Assembly: GCF_000155735.2 (NCBI RefSeq)
Contig: NC_020908.1
Coordinates: 3,291,001 to 3,355,000, forward strand
Reading direction: 5' to 3'
DNA length: 64,000 nt
From: Octadecabacter arcticus 238
Lineage (GTDB): Bacteria; Pseudomonadota; Alphaproteobacteria; Rhodobacterales; Rhodobacteraceae
A program made the position numbers and the translations under genes. Below are positions 42,887 through 51,288 of this stretch, in pieces. Within the stretch, counting starts at the first letter, position 1. Each line of letters starts with the position of its first letter. Below the pieces are notes generated by a model that saw only the letters and a program-made list of their open reading frames with translations, searched no databases and was not told where the DNA came from.

Positions 42887-43578
42887 ACAGCCCTCCGTCT
42901 GGTGACCCGCTGCGCGAGCAGTTCAGACACGATCAATGCGACAGCGGCGATGGCGATGGACACAATGGCCAACCTTAGGGCCAGCGGTTCCCCACCCGGC
43001 ACTTCGAGCAGCGTGTCGATGGACAGCGCCAGCGTTTGCGTCTGTCCCGGAATGTTGGATACGAACGTCACTGTCGCGCCGAATTCGCCCATGCCTTTGG
43101 CGAAGCCCAATACGGTACCAGCCAGAATTCCAGGCCATGCCAGCGGCAGGGTGACCGTGCGCAGGACACGCAGTCGAGATGCGCCCAAAGTGCCTGCCGC
43201 TTCTTCCAATCCTTGGTCAATCGCTTCAAGCGACAGGCGGATCGCGCGCACCATAAGCGGGAATCCCATGACGGCAGCGGCCAGCGCGGCCCCCGTCCAG
43301 CGGAACGCGAAAATGATCCCGAACAGCTGTTCAAACACTTCGCCCAGTGGCCCCGTGCGCCCAAAGCCGAGCAACAGCAGATAACCCGTCACCACCGGTG
43401 GCATGACCAGCGGCAAATGCACCAAAACGTTCAACGCTTGGCGACCAAAGAACGATCCCCGCGCCAAAGCGTATGCGGCGGCAAATCCGAACGGCAGGCT
43501 GAACAACGTCGCCCAAAACGCAACTTTCAGGGACAGCCAAAGGGCAGTCCATTCGGCGGGGCCGAGCCAGTCGGTCAT
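42883..43578 (-). CDS. modB: Molybdate ABC transporter permease
   Basis: 231 residues with five membrane helices. The ATPase-contact loop EEAAGTLGASRLRVLRTVTL and the motif KGMGEFGATVTFVSNIPGQT are characteristic of ModB. ATG 43578 overlaps modA; a longer frame to 43608 would enter the modA C-terminus and is not supported. Confidence 0.95.
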   Translation of the reverse strand: MTDWLGPAEWTALWLSLKVAFWATLFSLPFGFAAAYALARGSFFGRQALNVLVHLPLVMPPVVTGYLLLLGFGRTGPLGEVFEQLFGIIFAFRWTGAALAAAVMGFPLMVRAIRLSLEAIDQGLEEAAGTLGASRLRVLRTVTLPLAWPGILAGTVLGFAKGMGEFGATVTFVSNIPGQTQTLALSIDTLLEVPGGEPLALRLAIVSIAIAAVALIVSELLAQRVTRRRAV

Positions 43579-44354
43579 GGCGCAACGTCCAAGCGGGAAA
43601 ACCCCCACCGCACAAGGCTGTCTTGCGCCGCAACGGATTGAAGATATACCATAAAATCTGCGCTTTTCGGTGTCACTTGGGCAGCGGAATAGATGATGTC
43701 GGGGTGCGTGTCAGGTGCAAACGCATAAACTTGCGTCAGGTTGGGCAGCGCCACCAGATCGCTAGCATAGCCGATGCCCAAAGGGGCCTCTCCAAGTTCA
43801 ACAAACCGTAGTGCTGCGCGCACGTTGGCGGCTTGGACAACACGCGCGGCAACGCTGTTCCATAGGCCCAATGACACCAGTGCCGCCTTGCCGTAGCGCC
43901 CCGCCGGAACCGCATCGACCTGCGCCATTGCGAGCACGCCGTCGCCCAATGCCGCTTCAATGTCTTGCGGGTCGGCAATCGGTGCATCATCGCGCCCGAT
44001 CAGCACCAATTGATTGCCCGCAAAGGCGGTTACCTGCGCAACAGTGCCTTGCGCCACCAGCCAATCGGCCCAGTCTTGATCGGCCAGCAACGCCACGTCC
44101 GCAGGTGCTGCGCCCCCGACCTGACGCGCGATAGCTGAGGTGGCAGCGAATACCAGAACCACGTCCGTTCCAGTTTCTGCCGTATAATGCTGCGCCACTT
44201 CACCCACCGCATCACGCAGGCTCGACGCGGCGAATACGGTAATCGTGTCAGGCTGAATTTCAGAATGGACCACTTGCGGACATGCCATCAAAGCGAAAAA
44301 CCACAACAGCAGGTAGTGGCCCGAAAACCTTGTAAATCTTTGCAAAGGGCTCAT
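43575..44354 (-). CDS. modA: Molybdate-binding periplasmic protein
   Basis: About 259 residues with a signal peptide (HYLLLWFFALMACPQVVHS). Binding-site landmarks TVFAASSLRDAV, FAATSAIARQV and GDAVPAGRYGK-like VDAVPAGRYGK are those of ModA. ATG 44354 gives a normal positively charged signal peptide start; ATG 44375 would add seven acidic residues. First gene of modABC, divergent from the NUDIX gene across about 70 bp. Confidence 0.93.
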   Translation of the reverse strand: MSPLQRFTRFSGHYLLLWFFALMACPQVVHSEIQPDTITVFAASSLRDAVGEVAQHYTAETGTDVVLVFAATSAIARQVGGAAPADVALLADQDWADWLVAQGTVAQVTAFAGNQLVLIGRDDAPIADPQDIEAALGDGVLAMAQVDAVPAGRYGKAALVSLGLWNSVAARVVQAANVRAALRFVELGEAPLGIGYASDLVALPNLTQVYAFAPDTHPDIIYSAAQVTPKSADFMVYLQSVAAQDSLVRWGFSRLDVAP

Positions 44355-44428
44355 ACTTTCGGTAGATAATTCCATAAGATAATTGTGCGCACCAACGCGC
44401 GCGAAGGGCAACAGGCGGAACCGCAAAC

Positions 44429-44890
44429 ATGAACAGTTTGCTGCAACAAGAAATTATATTGGGTGACGCGGCCAAAACGGACCTGCGCACGCAATTTGCG
44501 GCGTTGTGCTATCGCATCAAGAACGAAAAAGTGCAATTTTGCCTGGTGACGTCGCGACGTTCCGGTCGGTGGATCGTACCGAAGGGCTGGCCAATGAACG
44601 GGCAAACTCCGATGGACGCCGCTGCAACAGAAGCCTTTGAAGAGGCAGGCGTGCGTGGCAAAATCGAACCCCGCCCGATCGGTGTATTCAGCTACTACAA
44701 AGTCCACTCCAAGAATGAATTACCCTGCATTGCTGTGGTTTATCCACTCAAGGTTAAAAACGTACTTCGGACTTGGCCAGAACACAAAGAACGCAATCGC
44801 AAGTGGCTGTCGCGCAAAAAAGCCGCCGCACTTGTGGATGACGCGGAACTCAGCCAGATCATCATGCGGTTTCAGCCTGACACCGCCTAG
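44429..44890 (+). CDS. NUDIX hydrolase (DIPP-like)
   Basis: 153 residues. The Nudix box is AATEAFEEAGVRG (the REUxEExGU core), after RWIVPKGWPMNGQ, as in diphosphoinositol/diadenosine polyphosphate hydrolases; FSYYKVHSKNE follows. The acidic residues for Mg are present. It would cleave a nucleoside or inositol pyrophosphate; substrate unknown. Confidence 0.87.
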   Translation: MNSLLQQEIILGDAAKTDLRTQFAALCYRIKNEKVQFCLVTSRRSGRWIVPKGWPMNGQTPMDAAATEAFEEAGVRGKIEPRPIGVFSYYKVHSKNELPCIAVVYPLKVKNVLRTWPEHKERNRKWLSRKKAAALVDDAELSQIIMRFQPDTA

Positions 44891-44987
44891 CCTAGCCTGT
44901 GCGACCTTGCCCTTGCGCTTGTGCGGCCCTACTTTCTAATCTGTCGACGTTCTTGACGTCTGACCACTCTTGCAAACCGAGGACCCC

Positions 44988-45404
44988 TTGATCCGCTACA
45001 CACTCAGCTGTGACAAAGACCACCAGTTTGAAAGCTGGTTTCAGTCTTCAAACGCCTTTGATGCATTGGCGCTGGGGGGGCATTTGTCCTGTGCGGTCTG
45101 TGGATCAGTGGCTGTGACGCGGGCGATGATGTCGCCGTCTGTTCCTGCCAAAAGCCGCGCGAGCGATTTAAAAACGCCCACGTCAGGTGCAGAGAAAGCA
45201 CTGACAAAGCTGCGTAAATACGTTGAAGACAACAGTGATTATGTTGGTCCTAGCTTTGCTGATGAAGCCCGCAAAATGCATGATGGCGACGCCCCAGAAC
45301 GCGCAATCTGGGGCGAAGCGAATTTCGCAGACGCCAAAAATTTGATAGAAGACGGTATACCCGTCGCCCCCTTGCCGTTCATGCCCAAACGCAAGACGAA
45401 TTAG
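44988..45404 (+). CDS. DUF1178 family protein
   Basis: 138 residues starting at TTG 44988 (MIRYTLSCDKDHQFESWF) with GAGGA five bases upstream. A small zinc-ribbon-like site CDKDH and CAVCG lies in the first 40 residues, and EIWG-like ERAIWGEANFADAKNL near the C-terminus is a family mark. Function unknown; the family is widespread in alphaproteobacteria. Convergent with apt 10 bp away. Confidence 0.88.
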   Translation: MIRYTLSCDKDHQFESWFQSSNAFDALALGGHLSCAVCGSVAVTRAMMSPSVPAKSRASDLKTPTSGAEKALTKLRKYVEDNSDYVGPSFADEARKMHDGDAPERAIWGEANFADAKNLIEDGIPVAPLPFMPKRKTN

Positions 45405-45414
45405 GCCAAATGAA

Positions 45415-45957
45415 TTAGGCCCCGTCAAATGCACATAATGCGTGCACGTCCATGCCGAGGTTTTCAAGTTTTGCACGACCGCCCAGTTCTGGCAGGTCAA
45501 TAACAAAGGCGCAGCCCACGACGTTGCCGCCAAGTTTTTCCAGCAGTTTGATCCCCGCTGCCGCCGTCCCACCTGTGGCCAGCAGGTCATCAACAACCAG
45601 AACCTTGGCTCCGGCCTCAATCGCGTCGTTGTGAATTTCCATGACCGCCTCGCCGTATTCTAGCGTGTAGGACTGTTCAATCGTGGCACCGGGCAGTTTG
45701 CCCTTTTTGCGGATTGGCACGAACCCTTTGCCCAACTGGTGCGCAATCGCCCCACCAAGGATAAATCCGCGCGCTTCAAGTCCGACCACCACGTCGATGT
45801 CTTCGCCCGCATAGGGATGCAACAGCTGATCCACCGCCATGCGAAACCCGCGTGGATTGGCAAACAAAGTCGTCACATCGCGAAACATAATCCCTTCGTG
45901 GGGGAAATCAGGAATGGTGCGGATGTAGTCGCGAACGGTTTTGGCAGGGGTTTTCAT
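45415..45957 (-). CDS. apt: Adenine phosphoribosyltransferase
   Basis: 180 residues. Salvages adenine to AMP with PRPP. The PRPP-binding loop is [14 protein letters not shown], the adenine loop region includes [14 protein letters not shown], and [11 protein letters not shown] is the N-terminal family motif. It lies behind DUF2927 and mtnP, so adenine released by MtnP can be recycled by Apt: a small methylthioadenosine salvage operon. Confidence 0.95.
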   Translation of the reverse strand: MKTPAKTVRDYIRTIPDFPHEGIMFRDVTTLFANPRGFRMAVDQLLHPYAGEDIDVVVGLEARGFILGGAIAHQLGKGFVPIRKKGKLPGATIEQSYTLEYGEAVMEIHNDAIEAGAKVLVVDDLLATGGTAAAGIKLLEKLGGNVVGCAFVIDLPELGGRAKLENLGMDVHALCAFDGA

Positions 45958-45977
45958 ATTGGCTCCTTGAGGGACGG

Positions 45978-46634
45978 TTAGCGCGCAGGGTAGTGAAATC
46001 GCAACGCTGCGCGATCTTGCACTCCCAGCTTGGTGACGGTGTTGCTGTCTTCGGAAAACACGGATCGGGTTTCGTAATACGAATTGCGAATGTCGGTCAT
46101 CAGGCCCATCGCCTGCGTCAGTTCTTCAAGCATGATCGGCCCCGCCTGATCAATCGGAATATCGGCAGCAAACACAATCGCTGCGTCGGTCAGGGATTGG
46201 TCGCCGTCCCAGAACACCTGTATTTGTGCGGCCCCGATTGGAATACCGTCCATCTCTGGATAGCCCGTACCGCGAATGGCATCACCAGCACGGATCGCCT
46301 GTAAGTACAGCAAAATGTGTGCGGGTTGAGAGTTCGAAACGCGGCGCAGGCTCAATCCTGGGGCGGCGGCGTTGATCTGGGTAATTGTTGTATCCAGCGC
46401 ACGCGTCATTTCCATTGCTAAATCAACGGGATAATTCTGAGGAATGGGCGCGAACGTCACTGTGATCACTGGCGGGTCCCACCGGATGATCGGTTCGTTG
46501 CACCCCTGCCCAGGCAGGGCGGCACATGACACCAAACTATAAAACTCCCCATCTGTAAGCGGCCCGTCGGTGACAACATATTCCTGCGCCGCAAGCGGCG
46601 TTGCCAGCAATAAAGCCAACAGAAATCGGATCAA
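45978..46634 (-). CDS. DUF2927 family exported protein
   Basis: 218 residues with a signal peptide ([17 protein letters not shown]). The family core is visible as [11 protein letters not shown] and [14 protein letters not shown], which carries a protease-like helix (EELTQ in place of HExxH), followed by SVFSEDSN. Function unknown. Its start overlaps the mtnP stop (4 bp), and apt follows 20 bp later. Confidence 0.85.
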   Translation of the reverse strand: MIRFLLALLLATPLAAQEYVVTDGPLTDGEFYSLVSCAALPGQGCNEPIIRWDPPVITVTFAPIPQNYPVDLAMEMTRALDTTITQINAAAPGLSLRRVSNSQPAHILLYLQAIRAGDAIRGTGYPEMDGIPIGAAQIQVFWDGDQSLTDAAIVFAADIPIDQAGPIMLEELTQAMGLMTDIRNSYYETRSVFSEDSNTVTKLGVQDRAALRFHYPAR

Positions 46635-47500
46635 AGCACCCGCCCCGCGACCGCATCAAGTTTGGCTAAAAGAGCTGGATCACGGGCCTCGGGTGCTGTC
46701 ATGATCGCAAAATCCAGCGCGCGATCACATCCGCGAGGACAGGCTTCGTGCGTTTGGCCCAGCCGTGCAGCAATATCCACAACCATGGATTTCGCCGCTT
46801 TTGAATTTGCGCCCAAGGTCGAATTGATGTCGGAAATGTCGACGCTACCGTGGTCGGGGTGCCAACTGTCATAATCAGTGATCATCGCAACGCTGGCGTA
46901 GCAAAGTTCCGCCTCCCGCGCCAGTTTCGCCTCTGGCATGTTGGTCATGCCGATGACATCGCAGCCCCAAACCTCGCGGTAGAGTTTGCTTTCCGCTAAC
47001 GAAGAAAACTGCGGGCCTTCCATCGCCAAATATGTGCCACCTCGGTGGATGGTAACGCCCGCCGCACGCGCCGCCAACTCAACCGCATCGCCCAAACGGG
47101 CACAAACAGGATGCGCGACACTGACATGGGCGACGCAACCGGTGCCGAAAAACGACTTCTCCCGTGCAAACGTACGGTCAATAAAATCACTGACGATGAC
47201 AAAATCCCCAGGCGCCATGTCTTCGCGAAACGACCCACAGGCTGACACTGAAATCACGTCCGTGCAGCCGAGCCTTTTCAGCGCATCAATATTGGCGCGG
47301 TAGGGAACTGTGCTGGGCGAATGCATATGCCCGCGCCCGTGCCTTGGCAAAAACGCAACATCAACGCCGCCCAGTTCACCGGTCAGGATTGCATCAGACG
47401 GTGCACCCCACGGACTATCGACGTCGACCCACTTTGGATTTTGCAGACCTTCAATGTCATACAGCCCAGACCCGCCGATGATGGCGACTTTTGTTTGCAT
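46631..47500 (-). CDS. mtnP: S-methyl-5'-thioadenosine phosphorylase
   Basis: 289 residues. Splits methylthioadenosine to adenine and methylthioribose-1-phosphate. Phosphate and substrate motifs are seen: IGGSGLYDIEG, FLPRHGRGH, TYLAMEGPQFSS, IGMTNMPEAKLAREAE. The neighbour apt recycles the adenine. ATG 47500 is preceded by AAAGGGG. Confidence 0.95.
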   Translation of the reverse strand: MQTKVAIIGGSGLYDIEGLQNPKWVDVDSPWGAPSDAILTGELGGVDVAFLPRHGRGHMHSPSTVPYRANIDALKRLGCTDVISVSACGSFREDMAPGDFVIVSDFIDRTFAREKSFFGTGCVAHVSVAHPVCARLGDAVELAARAAGVTIHRGGTYLAMEGPQFSSLAESKLYREVWGCDVIGMTNMPEAKLAREAELCYASVAMITDYDSWHPDHGSVDISDINSTLGANSKAAKSMVVDIAARLGQTHEACPRGCDRALDFAIMTAPEARDPALLAKLDAVAGRVL

Positions 47501-47653
47501 ACCAAAACCCCTTTCGCAATTTCACAACTCTGCCGAGTGTGGCGCCGCTTGTGAAGGCCACAAATGCGTCTGCGCGCCGCCGCACGGGGGTGACTTTACG
47601 CAGGGCTTCGGCTAGACCGCGCGCAATCGAACATAAACCAGTCAGGTGACCCT

Positions 47654-49282
47654 TTGCGTCAATCTATTTTTGCGAACTTTGTAGACCGTCTCGAAGAGGC
47701 CGATCTAAAGCCATCGGGTAAAAACCTGACGCCCGCCCGTCTGCGGATAGAAATCCTGTCGGGTCTGACAGTGGCGCTCGCGCTCGTACCCGAAGCAGTG
47801 GCGTTTGCATTTGTCGCGGGCGTTGATCCGCTGGTCGGCCTATACGCCGCGTTCATTGTCGGCCTGATCACCGCGCTGATCGGCGGACGCCCTGGTATGA
47901 TTTCCGGTGCGACGGGGGCTCTGGCGGTTGTGATGGTGGCCTTGGTTGCCAATAACGGCGTTGAATACCTGTTTGCGACCGTTGTTTTAATGGGACTTAT
48001 CCAGCTTTTTGTCGGCTTTATGCACTGGGGTAAATTCATGCGCCTTGTGCCGCATCCGGTGATGCTGGGGTTTGTTAACGGCTTGGCGATTGTTATCTTC
48101 CTTGCGCAGATGAGCCAGTTTCAAGTCCCTGGCACCGCTGGCGAAGGTGGCGGACATGGCATGGCATCGGGTGATTGGCTGACGGGCACACCGTTGTATT
48201 TGATGCTCGCACTCACCGCGCTGACCATGGCAATCATCTGGATTTGGCCAAAGATTACATCGCTGGTTCCCGCGCCACTTGCAGGTATCGGCATTATCGC
48301 GATCATCGTACTCGTGTTGCAACTGGACACGCCCGTCGTTGGCGATCTGGCAAGCATTAGAGGCGGCTTTCCTCCCTTCCACATCCCATCGGTCCCTTTC
48401 ACGCTTGAGACTTTTTATATCATTTTGCCCTATTCAATGATCCTCGCGGCGATTGGCCTGATCGAAAGCCTGCTTACCCTGAACTTGGTTGGCGAAATCA
48501 CCAATAAACGCGGTGGTGCCAGCCAAGAATGTATCGCGCAAGGCGTGGCGAACACTGTCACAGGCTTCTTTGGTGGCATGGGTGGTTGTGCGATGATCGG
48601 TCAGTCGATGATCAACGTGAAATCCGGCGGCCGCACGCGCATTGCGGGCACAGCAGCTGCCCTGTTCTTGTTGGCGTTCATCCTGTTTGCGTCCGGCTTG
48701 ATCGAACGCATCCCACTGGCAGCACTGGTCGGTGTTATGTTCATGGTCGTGATCGGCACGTTCGCGTGGAACTCGTTCAAGATCATGACAAAGGTGCCGC
48801 GCATGGACGCGTTTGTGATCGTGCTGGTGACGGTCGTAACCGTGATGACAGACCTTGCGACTGCCGTTGTTGTGGGCGTCGTTGTGTCAGCACTGGCCTA
48901 CGCATGGTCAAATGCCAAACGCATCTATGCCAGCACGGAAATCACCGAAGACGGTGCTAAAGTCTACAAAATCAACGGACCACTGTTCTTTGGGTCCGCC
49001 GATGGATTTGTTGAGTTGTTCCAGTTCGATGACGATCCAAAGTCCATTATCATCGATTTTGAAGGGTCCCGTGTGGCGGACCAATCCGCCCTGCAAGCCA
49101 TTGAAAACGTCGCCGCAAGATATGAGGAAGTCGGCAAAGCGATCCAATTGCGCCACCTGACCCACGATTGCCATCAATTATTGTCCAAGGCGGGCCACCT
49201 GATTGTGGACAGTGACGATGACCCCGACTACGAAATCGCGGTGGATTATTCGGTTAGAACAGGCATTATCGGCGGGCATTAA
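47654..49282 (+). CDS. SulP-family anion transporter with STAS domain
   Basis: 542 residues: about 12-14 membrane helices and a cytoplasmic STAS domain from about 430. The first family block LTVALALVPEAVAFAFVAGV and the helix motif GGMGGCAMIGQSMINVKSGG are clear. Bacterial members carry sulfate, bicarbonate or C4-dicarboxylates; the substrate cannot be read here. The start is TTG 47654 with AGGTGA upstream; no ATG fits. Confidence 0.92.
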   Translation: MRQSIFANFVDRLEEADLKPSGKNLTPARLRIEILSGLTVALALVPEAVAFAFVAGVDPLVGLYAAFIVGLITALIGGRPGMISGATGALAVVMVALVANNGVEYLFATVVLMGLIQLFVGFMHWGKFMRLVPHPVMLGFVNGLAIVIFLAQMSQFQVPGTAGEGGGHGMASGDWLTGTPLYLMLALTALTMAIIWIWPKITSLVPAPLAGIGIIAIIVLVLQLDTPVVGDLASIRGGFPPFHIPSVPFTLETFYIILPYSMILAAIGLIESLLTLNLVGEITNKRGGASQECIAQGVANTVTGFFGGMGGCAMIGQSMINVKSGGRTRIAGTAAALFLLAFILFASGLIERIPLAALVGVMFMVVIGTFAWNSFKIMTKVPRMDAFVIVLVTVVTVMTDLATAVVVGVVVSALAYAWSNAKRIYASTEITEDGAKVYKINGPLFFGSADGFVELFQFDDDPKSIIIDFEGSRVADQSALQAIENVAARYEEVGKAIQLRHLTHDCHQLLSKAGHLIVDSDDDPDYEIAVDYSVRTGIIGGH

Positions 49283-49291
49283 GCCCCGCCG

Positions 49292-49894
49292 CTAGACCGG
49301 TCTATCGAGGCTGAACACCTCACGCACAACCGAATAGTCCTTATATCCACCGCGCGCGAGTGGTTGAAATTTTGTAACGTCAAAAATGCCATCGACCATA
49401 CAATCGCCCCGAAGATGCACGCCGGTGACTTCGCCAAAGACAACAAAATTCACCGCCCCTTCGATCTTGACGATTTGGGTTACGCGACATTCCAAAACTG
49501 CTGGCGCGCCGGCAACGTGGGCGCAGTCAATCGTGCGGCAAGCGGCCTTTCCGATCCCCGCATCGACAAATTCGTCGACGTCGCGTGACCACGCACCCGA
49601 CGATCTGTTCATCGCGTCGCGCATGGCATATTCAACTATATTAATAGCAAATACCCCCGTTTCACGAATATTGGCGACGCTGTCTTTGGTATCACCGCGG
49701 TCGTCCTTCGCGGAGGTAGACGCAAACATCACCTGCGGCGGCACGTAAGCAACCGCGTTGAAAAACGAATACGGCGCGAGGTTGTCAGACCCATCCGCCC
49801 CGCGGCTCGAAATCCATCCGATTGGGCGCGGTGTCACCACGGCGTTAAACGGATTATGCGGCAATCCATGGCCGTCTTTGGGTTCGTAAAACAT
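49292..49894 (-). CDS. Flavin reductase-like FMN-binding protein
   Basis: 200 residues of the split-barrel flavin reductase family: NAVVTPRPIGWISSRG, then APYSFFNAVAYVPP and KDSVANIRETGVFAIN. These use FMN and NAD(P)H or serve as FMN-binding partners. ATG 49894 was chosen since the long upstream extension to 50137 lies across the divergent GNAT gene. Confidence 0.87.
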   Translation of the reverse strand: MFYEPKDGHGLPHNPFNAVVTPRPIGWISSRGADGSDNLAPYSFFNAVAYVPPQVMFASTSAKDDRGDTKDSVANIRETGVFAINIVEYAMRDAMNRSSGAWSRDVDEFVDAGIGKAACRTIDCAHVAGAPAVLECRVTQIVKIEGAVNFVVFGEVTGVHLRGDCMVDGIFDVTKFQPLARGGYKDYSVVREVFSLDRPV

Positions 49895-49973
49895 CGTATC
49901 AACTCCTCGAAAAACCTCTACCCAGCCAATATCTTGTTTGCATTGAAAGCGAAACAAAGGTTCACCTAAGCCA

Positions 49974-50447
49974 ATGGAATTGCGCGACGAAACAACAGAC
50001 GATTGGTGGGGCGTGGAAACGCTGTACGACCTGACCTTTGCGCCAGGCCGCAAAGCGTTGTCGTCATATCGTTTGCGCGACGATGTCCCGCCTATCGCTG
50101 CGTTTTGTCGTGTGGTGCGCTCGGGCGATGGTGTCATCGGCGGCGCGATCCGGTGTTGGCCGATCCGGATTGAAGACCACTCAGCACTGCTGCTCGGCCC
50201 CGTCGCTGTCCACCCGACGCGCCAAGGCGAAGGTTTGGGCGGGCTGATGATCCGCGATGTGTTGGAACGCGCGGCACCTGCGGGCTGGCCGCGTGTGCTA
50301 CTTGTGGGCGATGCGCCCTATTACGCGCGATTCGGGTTCAGGCCTCTCAACGGGGTCGTCATGCCGCCGCCCACCAATCCTAATCGCATTCTTGGGCATG
50401 GCCCATGGGCAGGCATTCGCGGCCGTGTGCGCAAGCGTTTAGATTGA
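49974..50447 (+). CDS. GNAT N-acetyltransferase (YhbS-like)
   Basis: 157 residues. The acetyl-CoA loop is AVHPTRQGEGLGGLMI and the C-terminal GDAPYYARFGF is the YhbS-group signature. Substrate unknown. Divergent from the flavin reductase gene. Confidence 0.87.
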   Translation: MELRDETTDDWWGVETLYDLTFAPGRKALSSYRLRDDVPPIAAFCRVVRSGDGVIGGAIRCWPIRIEDHSALLLGPVAVHPTRQGEGLGGLMIRDVLERAAPAGWPRVLLVGDAPYYARFGFRPLNGVVMPPPTNPNRILGHGPWAGIRGRVRKRLD

Positions 50448-50478
50448 AATCACGTGACAGAAGGCTCATCTATAACGG

Positions 50479-51288
50479 ATGACAGATAATACAGACGCCC
50501 AGATCCCCGTCAAACTTGGCGATTCCGCCATCCCGTTGAGCGATGAGGCCCGCGACCAAATCGCCCGCCTTGCGGCGCGCCAACACAACGCCACAGGCGT
50601 GTTGATGCAGGTCGTAACCTTTTTGGGTGGGCAGGTCGAAGACGGCCTAAAACTGCTGCCCGCCAGCACCCGCGCCCGCCTTGACGGTGCCGCGATGCGT
50701 GGACTGCGTGCCAGCTATGATGCGGCCGGACGTAGCCAAGGCGGTATCGGGCGGTTCATCGCAACCGACCGCGCGCACAAGGCGCTGGCGTCGGTGTCAG
50801 GTGCTTTGGGTGGCTTGGGCGGTCTGCCGACAGCGCTGGTTGAACTGCCGCTGGCCACCACCGTGATTTTTCGCGCCGTGCAACGTATTGCTGCCGAACA
50901 CGGCGAAGATCCCTTGGCCGCCGAGACCCGCGCTCAATGTTTGCAGGTTTTTGGCAAAGGTGGCCCCGGCAGTGAAGACGACGGCATTGATACCAGTTTC
51001 ATAGGTGCACGCCTTGGTCTGTCCGGCGCTGCGATCAATAAACTTATCAGCAAAGTCGCGCCCAAATTTGCAACTGTTCTGGGCCAGAAACTCGCCGCGC
51101 AGACCGTCCCTGTCTTGGGCGCTGCGGCGGGGGCTGGCACGAATTACACCTTCGTTAGCTATTACACCGATATCGCCCATGTGCATTTCGGGCTGCGCAA
51201 ACTGGCCCGCACATATGGCGCGGACCAAGTCGCGGACGCCTTCACACTTGAGGCAATCAAACTCAAAAATCCGCGACTTAGGGCTTAG
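50479..51288 (+). CDS. EcsC family protein
   Basis: 269 residues. EcsC-like pattern with GALGGLGGLPTALVELPLATT (a hydrophobic helix), a second hydrophobic segment around LGAAAGAGTNY and a conserved FTLEAIKLKNPRL C-terminus. The family is named from the Bacillus ecs operon; bacterial function unknown, possibly a membrane-associated scaffold. It overlaps convergent ptsP by 4 bp. Confidence 0.83.
   Translation: MTDNTDAQIPVKLGDSAIPLSDEARDQIARLAARQHNATGVLMQVVTFLGGQVEDGLKLLPASTRARLDGAAMRGLRASYDAAGRSQGGIGRFIATDRAHKALASVSGALGGLGGLPTALVELPLATTVIFRAVQRIAAEHGEDPLAAETRAQCLQVFGKGGPGSEDDGIDTSFIGARLGLSGAAINKLISKVAPKFATVLGQKLAAQTVPVLGAAAGAGTNYTFVSYYTDIAHVHFGLRKLARTYGADQVADAFTLEAIKLKNPRLRA

Noticed and set aside
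44355..44428. Molybdenum-cofactor riboswitch or ModE operator before modA
   Set aside because: The gap is only about 70 bp and shows no matching structure or palindrome.
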